Source: Ricordea florida
Lineage: Eukaryota > Cnidaria > Anthozoa > Corallimorpharia > Ricordeidae
Assembly (NCBI GenBank): GCA_949710005.1
Contig: OX453272.1
Span: forward strand, 45,468,146-45,532,145
Direction: 5' to 3'
DNA length: 64,000 bases
The notes below the pieces were generated by a model. That model ran no database searches, was not told the origin of the DNA, and saw nothing but the letters and a program-made list of their open reading frames with translations. Below, one piece after another: positions 46,301 through 53,358 of the stretch. Every line of letters starts with the position of its first letter. Positions within the stretch are counted from its first letter, which is position 1. The position numbers were made by a program, and so were the translations under genes.

Positions 46301-47317
46301 AGTCACCAACAATAGTTCTTTTCAGAACTACCCTCCGGCCCGGACGATCACACTATACGAACTACCGGTAAGTCAATAAATATTAACAATTAAAATATCC
46401 TCACGGTACATTATCATAGACGTAACACCAGATGTAATAAATCGAATAATGGGTATATAATCTATAGGCCCCAAAATTTTCAAACAAACGTACCTTGCAT
46501 GTTCAATCCCTCTTCGCCTACAATCGTCACGCACTATTAAAGTAAAGTTAGTTATGATAAAGAAATCACAAGAAAATTGTATGGGACTTACTACAGTATA
46601 ATACATTTGTGACAAATGAATAATCGATCGATAATCGATGAGTAATCAATCTCCTCATGACATCGATGAGTAATAGAGAGGTCGAGAAATTTTTGATCAT
46701 CGATTGGTCATCGATGACCAATTAATGATTGTTAATAATCAATGACTAATCAGTTGATAAGGCAATGATTACCCACCGACTACCAAATGATATCGTTTAT
46801 CCTCGATTTATTTAGTCAGGTACATTAATTATCATAGATTACAGTATAGATCTATTTATGTGAAGTCTACTCTTAGTCGGGTATCCCGCTATTTGTTTCA
46901 TGAAATTCCTTTAATGGCCTTGCTCCCACGAGTCCGGCCTACAGCGCCCTGATACAGCGTCAGAACGAGTTATCGGAGGGTCGCAGCTTTGAGTCCTATT
47001 ATAATTCGGAGAACTCGAATTTCCCCTCTCCAGAATTTGCTTGAAAAATAAAAACTTGACAAAACTCTCCACTATTAAAATACACCATTTTCATCATCTC
47101 GCAATTCTTTTTTCCTGTCAGAACATTCATCATGGAAGGAAAAGATTTAGGCAGCGACGACGAGAAGAAAGAAGATGATCTGAGTCTTGATGACCTGAAC
47201 AGGGAATTAGCAAAGGCCAAAATGAGACAGACATCAATAATGGAAAGCGTACAGGAGCAAAAGAATATTTTGATAAGAGTGGCGTCCAAAGTTGGCGTAG
47301 ATGTGGACGATCGATAA
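33283..47317 (+). CDS. TRPA1-like: Gene C: TRPA1-like cation channel, complete model
   Basis: Ten exons (33283-33611, 36198-36541, 36824-37133, 38816-39143, 40088-40284, 41148-41474, 43580-44429, 45115-45318, 46001-46182, 47122-47317) join in phase into 1089 codons, stop included. Ankyrin repeats fill residues 50-610. The linker keeps one cysteine of the TRPA1 set (MDRC, Cys646). S1-S5 lie near 710-732, 762-786, 797-818, 831-850 and 863-892; the filter IMTIGEIDY is at about 910-918; S6 ends at 963, followed by IGLAVGDIESIQ and an acidic tail. Length agrees with TRPA1. Every boundary uses GT-AG and the phases equal those of gene B. Gene C points away from B and could share an upstream region with it. 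An insertion has duplicated the exon 9 donor (see 46198-46367). Confidence 0.92.
35175..35417. mobile_element. MITE-like element with about 34-bp terminal inverted repeats
   Basis: Left end TTAAGCCTGGTTTTCACTAC, right end the complement of TTAAAGCCTGGTTTACACTA, both continuing into GCAAGCAT-type sequence. The interior has no coding frame. TTAA at each tip would suit a piggyBac-type target but may simply be part of the repeat. In gene C intron 1. Confidence 0.6.
35570..35715. repeat. Diverged duplication in gene C intron 1
   Basis: AAGAACGATCGGAATGC...ATGTGTCAATC and AAGAACGATAAGAATGC...ATGAGTCAATC lie about 75 bp apart, with a third ATGAGTCAATC and two CAGTTTGTC boxes nearby. Confidence 0.5.
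36198..36541 (+). CDS. TRPA1-like: Gene C exon 2 (ankyrin)
   Basis: Acceptor TCTATTTCGTAACAG, donor GACGCAG|GTAAGT. Encodes TPLHTATRFGHRELIARILI, MTALQLAVSRGYEDIFRDLL and TSLHLAVANGSTSIVSRVL. 344 nt, as in gene D. Confidence 0.92.
36824..37133 (+). CDS. TRPA1-like: Gene C exon 3 (ankyrin)
   Basis: Acceptor TCTTCATGGATTTCAG, donor CTGCACTC|GTAAGT. Encodes CALHIGAQSANVSLCNLLL and TPLHVASVSKNKEVLEFLI. Confidence 0.92.
37934..38065 (+). mobile_element. tRNA-derived SINE, second family
   Basis: A-box-like GTGGCCAGGTGGTTAGG and B box GGTTCAACCCC (37982-37992), then a non-tRNA body with CTGGATTTGT, CTCAAATCCTCGAC and GCTTGTGGATAAG. The head resembles a tRNA but the anticodon arm does not fold and a body follows. 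In gene C intron 3. Confidence 0.65.
38446..38759. mobile_element. MITE-like element with terminal inverted repeats
   Basis: Left end reads TTAGGGAAGGTACGTTTTTA then a G run. The right end is the complement, with a C run then AACGTACCTTCCCTTA. The interior is rich in CCCTCCCC. No coding frame. In gene C intron 3, just before exon 4. Confidence 0.65.
38816..39143 (+). CDS. TRPA1-like: Gene C exon 4 (ankyrin)
   Basis: Acceptor CTCATTTTCTTAACAG, donor ACCAAA|GTAAGA, phase 0. Encodes ECVRTQLSRGASVNARD, TPLLYAVSSEKVDCVQALL and CCLHLAVERRNEELLRVLL. 328 nt. Confidence 0.92.
39705..39925. repeat. Irregular GGGAACA-type repeat in gene C intron 4
   Basis: GGGAACA or GGGAAC recurs about nine times with spacer sequence between, often paired as GGGAACAAGGGAAC. 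The minus-strand open frame across it (39643-39918) is a by-product of the repeat. Confidence 0.6.
40088..40284 (+). CDS. TRPA1-like: Gene C exon 5 (ankyrin)
   Basis: Acceptor TCTTGTGAATGTAG before ATC-TTG-GAA, donor CGCAG|GTGAGT. Encodes LEILLEANANCMLKDRDEK, TPLHLAAEKGDVRIVQTLA and TPLHYAALHKR. Confidence 0.9.
40335..40395. repeat. (AAT)n microsatellite
   Basis: AAT units with one AAC change, directly before the deleted LINE piece at 40396. Confidence 0.9.
40396..40515 (+). mobile_element. Internally deleted derivative of the LINE at 690-2781
   Basis: The first 90 bases match the 5' part of that LINE (GGTGACTTGTTG, AACC-GCTC, AGGCC or AGACC, AGCCT). They run straight into AAGGAATGGACATAATAAT, which is the 3' end of the same LINE at about 2731-2750. 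Everything between, all coding sequence, is missing. Confidence 0.6.
40516..40905 (-). mobile_element. LINE 3'-end fragment
   Basis: Minus-strand frame ending at 40705 reads LRSAPKYFLEVPNYNLESYG and RRTFSVSAPRLWNVVPGAFR, the C-terminal block of CR1/L2-like polymerases, then stops. An AT-rich 3' tail follows towards 40516. The 5' part of the element is absent. In gene C intron 5. Confidence 0.7.
40910..40975 (+). mobile_element. tRNA-like SINE fragment (T-arm and B box)
   Basis: GGTCGTGGGTTCGAGTCCC is a standard B box within a T-arm, followed by ACCGTGATC. No A box or D-arm remains upstream, where LINE sequence begins. Confidence 0.5.
41148..41474 (+). CDS. TRPA1-like: Gene C exon 6 (last ankyrin exon)
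   Basis: Acceptor CTCTTCCAATAAACAG, donor GCAAG|GTAAAC. Encodes TPLFYAAKSGATDIMRMFL, TALIIASSGGNVDGVQLLL and DCLDVAIDKYHENIVMCIV. Confidence 0.92.
41829..41965. mobile_element. Hairpin MITE-like element
   Basis: A 137-bp palindrome. The left arm contains TATCTGGGCAACTGTG and CTACCCCTCCCCTAACCC. The right arm is the complement (GGGTTAGGGGAGGGGTAG, CACAGCTGCCCAGATA). Arms of about 50 bp with few mismatches around an AT-rich loop. Confidence 0.75.
41970..42230 (-). mobile_element. Decayed Penelope-like 3' end
   Basis: Follows the same order as 52035-52335: a GTAAGGTA...GGAG...TTTCGAGGTAAGCCCTCCGTCAGAGCG block (altered hammerhead region), ATTGGGGCCATAGCA, AATTAGATGAA, GTTCGTTAATACCG, and GGTTTTCTGCGTTATCC. 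Too mutated to code. In gene C intron 6. Confidence 0.6.
42966..43270. repeat. Three near-identical 101-bp tandem repeats
   Basis: Units start at 42966, 43067 and 43168 (CCAAAATTGCGAAACTG), period exactly 101. The only difference seen is T to G in unit 3 (TAACTTATCTGC against TAACTTAGCTGC). Each unit holds GCGATCGATTTCTCAGCC and AATCGC, a short internal inverted repeat. In gene C intron 6, some 310 bp before the S1-S5 exon. Confidence 0.95.
43580..44429 (+). CDS. TRPA1-like: Gene C exon 7 (linker and S1-S5)
   Basis: Acceptor ATCGATTTGTAG before A-TGG-AAG, donor GAACAG|GTAGTT. Carries the linker, then YIYWTNLATYILFIALMTSF, MVQYLILLFASLHLIKEVYQ, NLLEWALYLSTITFILPYIF, VGIIAVFLGYIDLILFVQTL and TLTIIKAFSLFVMFALAFSV as S1-S5. 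Confidence 0.93.
44812..44846 (+). ncRNA. Hammerhead-like core
   Basis: CTGAAGA, one extra G, stem II GACAC...GTGTC (5 bp, perfect), then GAAACGTC. Sequence on either side (CCCCTAG and GTATTG) does not pair into stem I, so it is at best a remnant. In gene C intron 7 (44430-45114). Confidence 0.35.
45115..45318 (+). CDS. TRPA1-like: Gene C exon 8 (pore and S6)
   Basis: Acceptor CGTTTCCTACAATCAG, donor CTGCTG|GTAAGA. Encodes AIVKVIIMTIGEIDYSAMLV, a loop, and S6 ISFFFISIFAFAMPIILMNL. Confidence 0.93.
46001..46182 (+). CDS. TRPA1-like: Gene C exon 9 (post-S6 segment)
   Basis: Acceptor ATCTTCCTCTTTTAG, donor AACGA|GTAAGT. Encodes IGLAVGDIESIQKQAYMTHK and NQLPNCITRRLYKAQIVV. A second copy of this donor sits at 46368 because of a target-site duplication. 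Confidence 0.92.
46183..46382. mobile_element. Fold-back insertion that duplicated gene C's exon 9 donor
   Basis: GTAAGTCAATAAATA at 46183-46197, the true 5' splice site, is repeated exactly at 46368-46382. The 170 bp between is an insertion dominated by an inverted repeat (46225-46365; arms with GTAGTTCGTATAGTGTGATC and its complement, then GGGTAGTTCTGAAAAGAAC and its complement). If the second donor were used, the message would gain 185 nt and meet TAA in the first codon (GAG-TAA), losing the coiled-coil tail. Confidence 0.85.
46617..46790. repeat. Cluster of ATCGAT-type motifs
   Basis: ATCGAT or close variants (ATCGATCGATAATCGATGAG, CATCGATGAG, CATCGATTGG, CATCGATGACC) recur through about 170 bp of AT-rich gene C intron 9. 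It looks like a decayed simple repeat. Confidence 0.5.
47122..47317 (+). CDS. TRPA1-like: Gene C exon 10 (acidic coiled-coil C terminus)
   Basis: Acceptor TTTTTTCCTGTCAG before A-ACA-TTC, stop TAA at 47315-47317. Encodes an acidic run (DLGSDDEKKEDD), then LDDLNRELAKAKMRQTSIME, a likely coiled coil as in gene B exon 11. Confidence 0.88.
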
Positions 47318-47850
47318 ATCAGCCCGGTCCAGTGATGTTGAATTGTAGCCAATGTCTTGACTCTCTGTCTGCCGTTTATTCTTTGGTTCCTCATACCATT
47401 ACTAAGAGAATAGACACTGAGCCCCGGTCAGGACTCCCCTGAGGAGGAAACCATATCTAGATCAAACCAAACAGTGTGCTAACCACGAGATCCGGGATTT
47501 ACCAAAATATGGTGTGGGATTCGGGAAAACGCAAAATTTATTGACGGGATTCGGGAATTGACTGCTCTCACGGAAGCGGGATTTCCCAAAAATTTTTCCA
47601 CGGGATACGTGATTTCTTGCCTGTCTGTCGGGAATTTGGGAAATCTTCATGACACAAATAAACGTACCAGCAGCGAAAGCGAATCAGCCAGGTGAGTGCT
47701 AATCAAACCAAGCCAAAGAGCTTGTCTGGTTAAAAAGATGAAAAAAGTGCGGGATGCGGGATTCTCGTGAAAAAGAAGCGGGAACGCGGGATCAGGCCTC
47801 CCCCTTCCAGACCCTGTATACTGTTTGGTGCTGTATTTTTTGTCTGTGGA

Positions 47851-48190
47851 TCAAACCATCCCGCAAAGTGGCAATTCTTAGAAAAGCTCCAGCTTGAAGC
47901 TTCTGAATGTAAAAACACAGTACCGTAGTACTCTTTGTTTTATAATACAATGTGATTCTAACTTGTTCATCTGTCTATCAAACCATGCAGTGTGAGCATT
48001 CTTTGGAAAGCTACTAACTAGTATTGCACTGTGGTACTGTTTGTTTTACGATACAATGTGGTTCTAACTGGTTTATCTGTCTGTCAATTGCAACCCATGC
48101 AGCGTGACCATTCTTTGAAAAGCAATTAAACAGTATTGTACTGCGGTACTGTTTGTTTCGCAGTACAGTGTGGTTTTAACTTTTTCACTG
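47851..48190. repeat. Three diverged tandem copies of about 110-128 bp
   Basis: Each copy carries AAACCAT, an ATTCTT box with GAAAAGC or GAAAGC, a TACTGTTTGTTTT-like box, ACAATGTG, TTCTAACT and CATCTGTCT or TATCTGTCT in this order. The copies differ by many substitutions and indels. Confidence 0.7.
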
Positions 48191-49202
48191 ATCCGTGGAC
48201 CATTGGTTTGCAGCTAACGAGTAGTGTGCTGGTAACTATTTGATCTTTGAACAGAATTATGGGGTATAGCCATTTTTTGGATAGGTGACATTTAAGTTTT
48301 GTTCTTTCTTCCTTATTTTCTTCCTATAGCCTTCTTTGAGAAGAACCAGGAATTTTGAGAAGAACTGCAATTACGCTGGCTGGGAAATATTAGCATTAGG
48401 TAATTTACTGGCTCCGATTTTCGTTCAACGTCTGGCTAGCTAAAAACTGATATTATCAAAACACGGTCCCCAGCTGGGAAAAAGTAATTTGTTTGTTTTT
48501 CCTGGCTGTGATCAACGTTTTCTGAAAGCAATTAATTATAAACTGCTTCCGTACTGGGACCAAAAAATAAAAAAAAACACAACACGCGATTGAGCTCCAG
48601 AAGTCTTCTCCAGTGAAATGTAAATATCAAACCATTAACGTACTTTTTGCGTCCAGGATACGCAATGACTAAATCCGTTGTTATAAATTGAAGTTAGTTT
48701 TAAGGAAATGCACATTGCTATGGTGTATTGAAATTCCTCGCTGGCTGGCAAGAAATTGTATACTAGAACATGCTGGCAAACTTTTGGCCAACTTTTTTAT
48801 TCTGGCTAGCTAGGTGCCAAATTTAAAGCCTGCTGGCTCGTTGATGACCTCAAAGTCGAGCGCTGGCTGGGAGTCCGATAGCGTAAAAAATCCTACTTGC
48901 TAGTGATAAAGAGCGGATATTTTTCCAGGAAAGTTAAATAGCACACTATACGGTGGATTTTCTTCGAAACCCTCGTTGGGTACGTACTCCTGACTGCTGT
49001 ACTATCTACACGCTGAAACGGCGCTAAAATGAATATTCTCAACAGTATTTTTTTCCAATTCATGTTGTGTACTTGAACTGGACGAGTGAGTAGAGTCCAC
49101 AAAGCACACACCGGGAAAGCCACAACCAAAATTTCATTTCTCCCTGGGTTTGACCTTCGCAGTACCGTCCAAGCAATTCCGATTTAGCTAAACTTAGAAC
49201 AG

Positions 49203-49296
49203 GCTGGAACAGGATTCGTGCCCGCGAGCTCCCTAATAGCTGTGCCGTGCTCTATCCTTGTTCGGGAGGTCGCGGGTTCGAATCCCGTTCCAGCTA
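49203..49296. repeat. Inverted repeat made from a tRNA-like 3' half
   Basis: The right arm contains GGTCGCGGGTTCGAATCCCG (B box) and TTCCAGC. The left arm starting GCTGGAACAGGATTCG is its complement over about 31 bp with about four mismatches. The 30-bp loop has no tRNA anticodon arm. It resembles the SINE palindromes at 2791 and 28764 in design but uses a different tRNA-like head. Confidence 0.7.
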
Positions 49297-49663
49297 AACT
49301 CGTCCTTAGTGCCCCATCTCCTTTGGTCAAGAAAGCGAGACAAGTTTCTATTTTTAGAACATGTCAAAAAGGATCTCTTTGGGCAAGACTGGGTTCCAGC
49401 CTGTTCAGTATGGGGCTAAATAGCAATTGCCAAAACCGGCGTTGAGACTGCGCTAGTGCTAGTGTATGACTTTCTTTATATATACTCAAATTGTAGCTAT
49501 TGTAGCTGCGTCTGTTAGATTAGGATTGCTTTTCCACGTGAACTGTGTCGTTGTCGGAATCTTGATTGGCATTTAAGGAAATGCCCTCTTTTGAGAATTA
49601 AGTTTCACCTATATAGATTCGATTCTCTCTCTCGGAATGTAGTTCGTGTTTTGGAAGTCATTA

Positions 49664-51048
49664 ATTTTTTTTTTTTTTTTTTTTTTTGTAATGACATTTT
49701 TATTTTCATTTCCATGCTTGGCAGTATTTACATCACATTGTGCATTTACATTACAAAGCATTACTCAATTACAATACATTGCCTAGACATTTAGTTACAT
49801 TTAACTCTAACTCTGCCTATCCAACCCTAACCCTAACCCAACTTATCTAACCCTAACCCTAACCCAACTTATCTAACCCTAACCCCGACCCTAACCCAAC
49901 TCATGTAACCCTAACCCAGCCCTTCCCTAACCCATTTCTTAACCCAACACGCAACCATATTACATTCATCCTGACTTACTATTTAATGCACTCAGCGTGG
50001 AGGAGAAGACAGCCCTAGGTGGAGTAATCTTTCCTCAGAACGAATTTAAGAAAAAATGCCGCATGAAAAGCTGAGTTGAAACAGAGTTAAGAAATATTTT
50101 CAATTCGATATTTGGGGGATATCTTATCCCTGAAGTCGAAAAGAGTGATTGCTCTAGAGTGAAGCTTGTTTATATAAATATAATAACGCATATAGAGAAG
50201 AGTGTAGTTAAATTTTAAGTTAAGGTTTTTCTCATGTTCACTGGACGTGATTCCAAACAAAGTTTGTTCAATTGTAGGGGAGAAGTTTGTGTTGTTCGAG
50301 TAGTTAAACCACTGAATTACACTTTCTATAAACTTTTTTGTGAAATGACAGTGGATGAATGTATGGTCTGTGGAATCTGGCTCACCACAGTAAAGACACT
50401 CGTCATCATCTTTAAATCCAAACTCCTCAGAAGTTCCTTTTTGGTTACGATGATTCTATGTATGAACTTAAAGTGAAACTCCTTCAATTTATTTTCTCTG
50501 CATATCTTTACAGATTTGAAAACATTTTTCCAGTTGTCCTCATTTATCGTCAGGTTTTTGCTCCATTTTGTCGGACCAGTGTGGAATTGAGAGCTCCCGC
50601 TTTTATTGATGAATAACCAATAAAAGTCTTTTGACTTAATTTTGTCTAAATTTAATTCAATAGTTTCATTAAGGGAGAATTTGGATGGATTACCGATATA
50701 ATGTTCTTTTTCAATGGTCTGCTCACAGTTTCTCGCTTTAACTAAGAGGTGCTTAGGAATGGCGCTCATTACCTGGTAGAGGTGAAGGAAATTTGAATGA
50801 CAGTGGTATTTTTGGTTAAAATCTTGAAGTGATAAAAAACAACCATTTTCATCCAGAAGATCCCGAATTGAGAGGATGCCTTTTTTTAACCATTCACTAT
50901 AATAAATAGATTTTCCTTCGATAAGTATATCTTGGTTGTTGTACAAGATTAAGTCTTGCAGTTGGTCAGCTGAGCTATAAAGGCATTTCAGTTCTTTAAA
51001 GAACGTAAGAATGTCACTATAGAAAGCTGGCATTTGGGTTAAGCGTTT
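49664..51048 (-). mobile_element. 5'-truncated L1-like LINE with poly(A) tail and target duplication
   Basis: AAGTCATTA flanks it on both sides (49655-49663 and 51049-51057). On the minus strand it runs from a truncated coding region to a 23-nt poly(A) tail (T run 49665-49687). The coding part, to stop 50087, is the C-terminal third of a LINE polymerase, including the zinc-binding end: FHFKFIHRIIVTKKELL, then after a one-base-type frameshift near 50425 DDDECLYCGEPDSTDHTFIH followed by C. The C-x2-C-x7-H-x4-C pattern is the zf-RVT motif of L1/Tx1-type elements. The 3' untranslated region contains a TTAGGG-like minisatellite. Copy is dead by truncation and frameshift. Confidence 0.88.
49823..49950. 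repeat. 26-bp minisatellite containing CCCTAA (telomere-like) units
   Basis: AACCCTAACCCTAACCCA plus ACTTATCT repeats at 49823-49848 and 49849-49874, then in longer and decaying forms to about 49950. It lies inside the 3' untranslated region of the LINE at 49664-51048, so it was probably carried by that element. Confidence 0.85.
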
Positions 51049-51124
51049 AAGTCATTATTATTAAACGGTACTGTTTACCAGGGAAAAGGTCTGAAAGCTT
51101 TTTTATTTGGACTTTTGCCCTTTC

Positions 51125-51424
51125 GTCGTCATCATCATCATCATCATCATCTTTATTTATTTAAGAAGTCTTGTCATAAAAATACTCTTCCTAAAACTAC
51201 TTTAACTAGAATTTACTGACATTTAATTACAACCAAGTTGAGAAAAAGTATACAATAAGCTTGAATGAATTCTTTATAATCTCTCTTGTGCAGAGAGGTT
51301 TTAAAGTTGTTTAAACTGGGCTGGTGTCTGATGGGGTTTAAGAGGATCCTGTCCCACAGAACAGTCCTCGGTTCTAGGAATGTGGTAATTTGATTGAGAG
51401 TTTCTACAGTTAAGTTTGTGAATA
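51125..51424 (-). mobile_element. LINE 3'-end fragment with (GAT)n tail
   Basis: The minus-strand frame ending at 51213 reads VETLNQITTFLEPRTVLWDR and NPIRHQPSLNNFKTSL, the pattern LW-x-x-(I/L)L...SL-x-x-FK found at LINE polymerase C termini. The 3' side ends in (GAT)n, seen as (ATC)n at 51127-51152. Called from this short block only. Confidence 0.5.
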
Positions 51425-51660
51425 CGTCAAAATGTAATAAGGGTAAGTTGAAGTCACACATATGCGCACTGAGGCGACAGTGGAAGAAGGGATTAAACCC
51501 TGTTGCTACCAAAAAAGAGATGAAAAAATTGAGCTCAAAAGCAGGCAGCCATGGACAGCTGTTTCGGCCTTGTTAGGACTCATCAGCATGGCACAGCTAG
51601 CAGATGAGCTCTGGGTTCCATTTCAAGCCACATCCCACAACTCTACCATTTTTTATAAGT
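51425..51660. repeat. Repeat unit carrying a hammerhead motif
   Basis: 51425-51483 (minus) and 51619-51655 (plus) are the two halves of the dispersed repeat at 16301-16397. A canonical hammerhead lies between them. No coding frame with a known domain. It may be the end of a Penelope-like element or a retrozyme-like unit. Confidence 0.55.
51548..51592 (-). ncRNA. Hammerhead ribozyme, type I, minimal stem III
   Basis: On the minus strand: GCCATG (stem I, 5'), CTGATGA core, stem II GTCC-TAACAA-GGCC, GAAA core, AC-AGCT-GT closing a two-pair stem III, C cleavage residue, then CATGGC (stem I, 3'), fully complementary over 6 bp. All conserved core bases are present, with G-C next to the core in stem II and one mismatch within it. 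Hammerheads of this kind are known from Penelope-like retroelements and retrozymes. Self-cleavage would follow the GTC at 51554. Sequence match is seen; activity is inferred. Confidence 0.7.
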
Positions 51661-51940
51661 TTGTGAATAGTTGAAGTGTTGTTAAATGATGGTCCCAATG
51701 ATGTGGCTTTTGAGGCTCTGCTAATATTTTGGCTCTTTTACTGCTAACGGTTAATTTATTTGCGCGTGCGGTTGAAAGAAAAGTTAAAAATCAATTTCCA
51801 TTTTTTTTAAAAAAAGCTCATAGCTAATTTTCATTGTTTAAAGAAGTTAAAAATTTATTTTAGTGGCTAGAATTTTTTTGCGGTTACTGATTTTTTACGG
51901 CTAAAATATTCCAATTTTAACGCCTAACGGCTAAATATTT
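51661..51940. other. AT-rich host sequence before the Penelope-like insertion
   Basis: No gene or repeat recognised beyond short words such as TAACGGCTAA that recur nearby. The end (GGCTAAATATTT, 51929-51940) forms the left copy of a probable target duplication. Confidence 0.5.
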
Positions 51941-52590
51941 GTGGGGATAGTTTCTAAAGAAAATGGTGCTGCGTCGGTGGGAAATTGAAACACAAGAAAT
52001 TGGGTAAATCAAATGAGTTGATTAGTAAGTTACACCACCTAAGGTAAAAGGGAGGTGCTGACGTTTCGAGCATTAGCCCTTCGTCGGAGCGAATGAGAGG
52101 ATTGTGGGTTACGTGCAATTTATATAGAGAAGTTTGGAGCCATGCTATTGGTGGAACCATAGCAGTGTGTGAATGGAAGTGAATAAATTAGATGAATGAT
52201 TAAATGAATGAGAAACGTTCGTTGATACCGTGGGGATTAAGAGAACCGAGTTGGAAGATAAGCTTCTGTTCTAGGTTTTTACGGTTTTCCGTGTTGTCCT
52301 GATGCACGGAAAGGCCTCATACCGCCATGTTGTGAGTGGAGTGGTTAGGTAGGTTAAAGTGTCGCGCTACAGGTTTAGATGCATCTTTGTCATTTCGTTC
52401 GGCGTCACGCAGATGTTCGCGGAAACGGTCACCTAATCTTCTTCCAGTCTCGCCGATGTATATGGTCTTGCATAAGGTGCATTTTATGCAATAGATAACA
52501 TTGGCGGAAGTGCATGTGAAACGGTCGGTGATTTTAAACTATCGCTTTGGTCCTGCTATTTTGTCTGTGTTGTGGATGAAAGGGAAAGTT

Positions 52591-52800
52591 TTAACTTCTA
52601 ACTAAAAAATCGCTTACGGTTTTGTTACGTTTAAATGAGATGAGTGGTGGTAGTGAGAAGATGCTGCCTGTTTCGTTGTCATTCTGAAGTAACTTGAAGT
52701 TCTTCAGAATGATGTTCTTGACAGGTAGGTTGAGTGGGTGAAAAGCGAGTGTGAACGGTATTCTCTGGTTCTCTTCCTTTTGTGACGTTTGTGGTTCTGA
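52591..52800 (-). pseudogene. Penelope-like RT C-terminal region, left copy
   Basis: Minus-strand frame includes PFTLAFHPLNLPVKNIILKN and PPLISFKRNKTVSDFLVRS, the segment that links reverse transcriptase and GIY-YIG domains in Penelope-like elements. Downstream on the same strand (52510-52270) GIY-YIG sequence continues but is interrupted by stops. Confidence 0.7.
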
Positions 52801-52819
52801 GCATTTCATTAATTCTGTC

Positions 52820-53358
52820 AATTCGTTCCACCCAGCATTGAAATATACTTGGCAAATCTCAGAAACCTCAATAGCTTCTCCCGATATCAACGTTTCAATT
52901 CACAACAAAGGCCTATCAACTAGCGTGTACTACAAACCTACAGACTCCCATAGTTATTTGTTGCACTCGTCTTCTCACCCCACGGAACCGTGGCTACCCT
53001 GACTCAGTTGTGAAGACCGCTCAACAACGCGCTCAAACAACTGACCAACACTCAGCACCACAAACGTTGTCTATTGCTAGGAGTCCAGGGCTCCTGGTCC
53101 TCCTGCTATTGCATAAAATGCACCTTATGCAAGACGATATACATCGGCGAGACCGGAAGAAGATTAGGTGACCACTTCCGCGAACATCTGCGTGACGTCG
53201 AACGAAATAACAAAGATGCATCTAAACCTGTAGCGCGACACTTTAATCAGCCTAACCACTCCACTCACAACATGGCGGTATGTGGCCTTTCCGTGCATCA
53301 GGGCAACACGGAAAGCCGTAATCCCCACGGTATCAACGAACGTTTCTCATTCATTTAA
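52820..53358 (+). pseudogene. Penelope-like RT end and GIY-YIG endonuclease, right copy
   Basis: 52820-52990 encodes FHPALKYTWQISETSIASPD and TSVYYKPTDSHSYLLHSSSH, the last RT block. A deletion or frame change follows. 53110-53358 encodes CTLCKTIYIGETGRRLGDHF, REHLRDVERNN and VARHFNQPNHSTHNM. IYIGETGR with the following R...HL...H is the GIY-YIG nuclease core, which nicks target DNA for these elements. The end lacks part of the nuclease C terminus (NTESRNPHGINE looks like a short internal deletion). Confidence 0.75.

Larger units (their letters stand above)
47318..49654. other. Gene C 3' flank and spacer
   Basis: No gene. 47485-47785 repeats GGGATTCGGGAA-like and GCGGGATT-like words on both sides of 47650. 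47851-48190 is a diverged tandem repeat. 48350-48880 has scattered GCTGGCT words. 49203-49296 is a tRNA-like palindrome. AATAAA at 47657-47662 is a weak candidate poly(A) signal for gene C, about 340 nt after its stop. Confidence 0.55.

Noticed and set aside
49823..49950. Interstitial telomere or chromosome-fusion scar
   Set aside because: The CCCTAA units lie inside a LINE insertion bounded by a 9-bp target duplication and poly(A) tail, so they came with the element.
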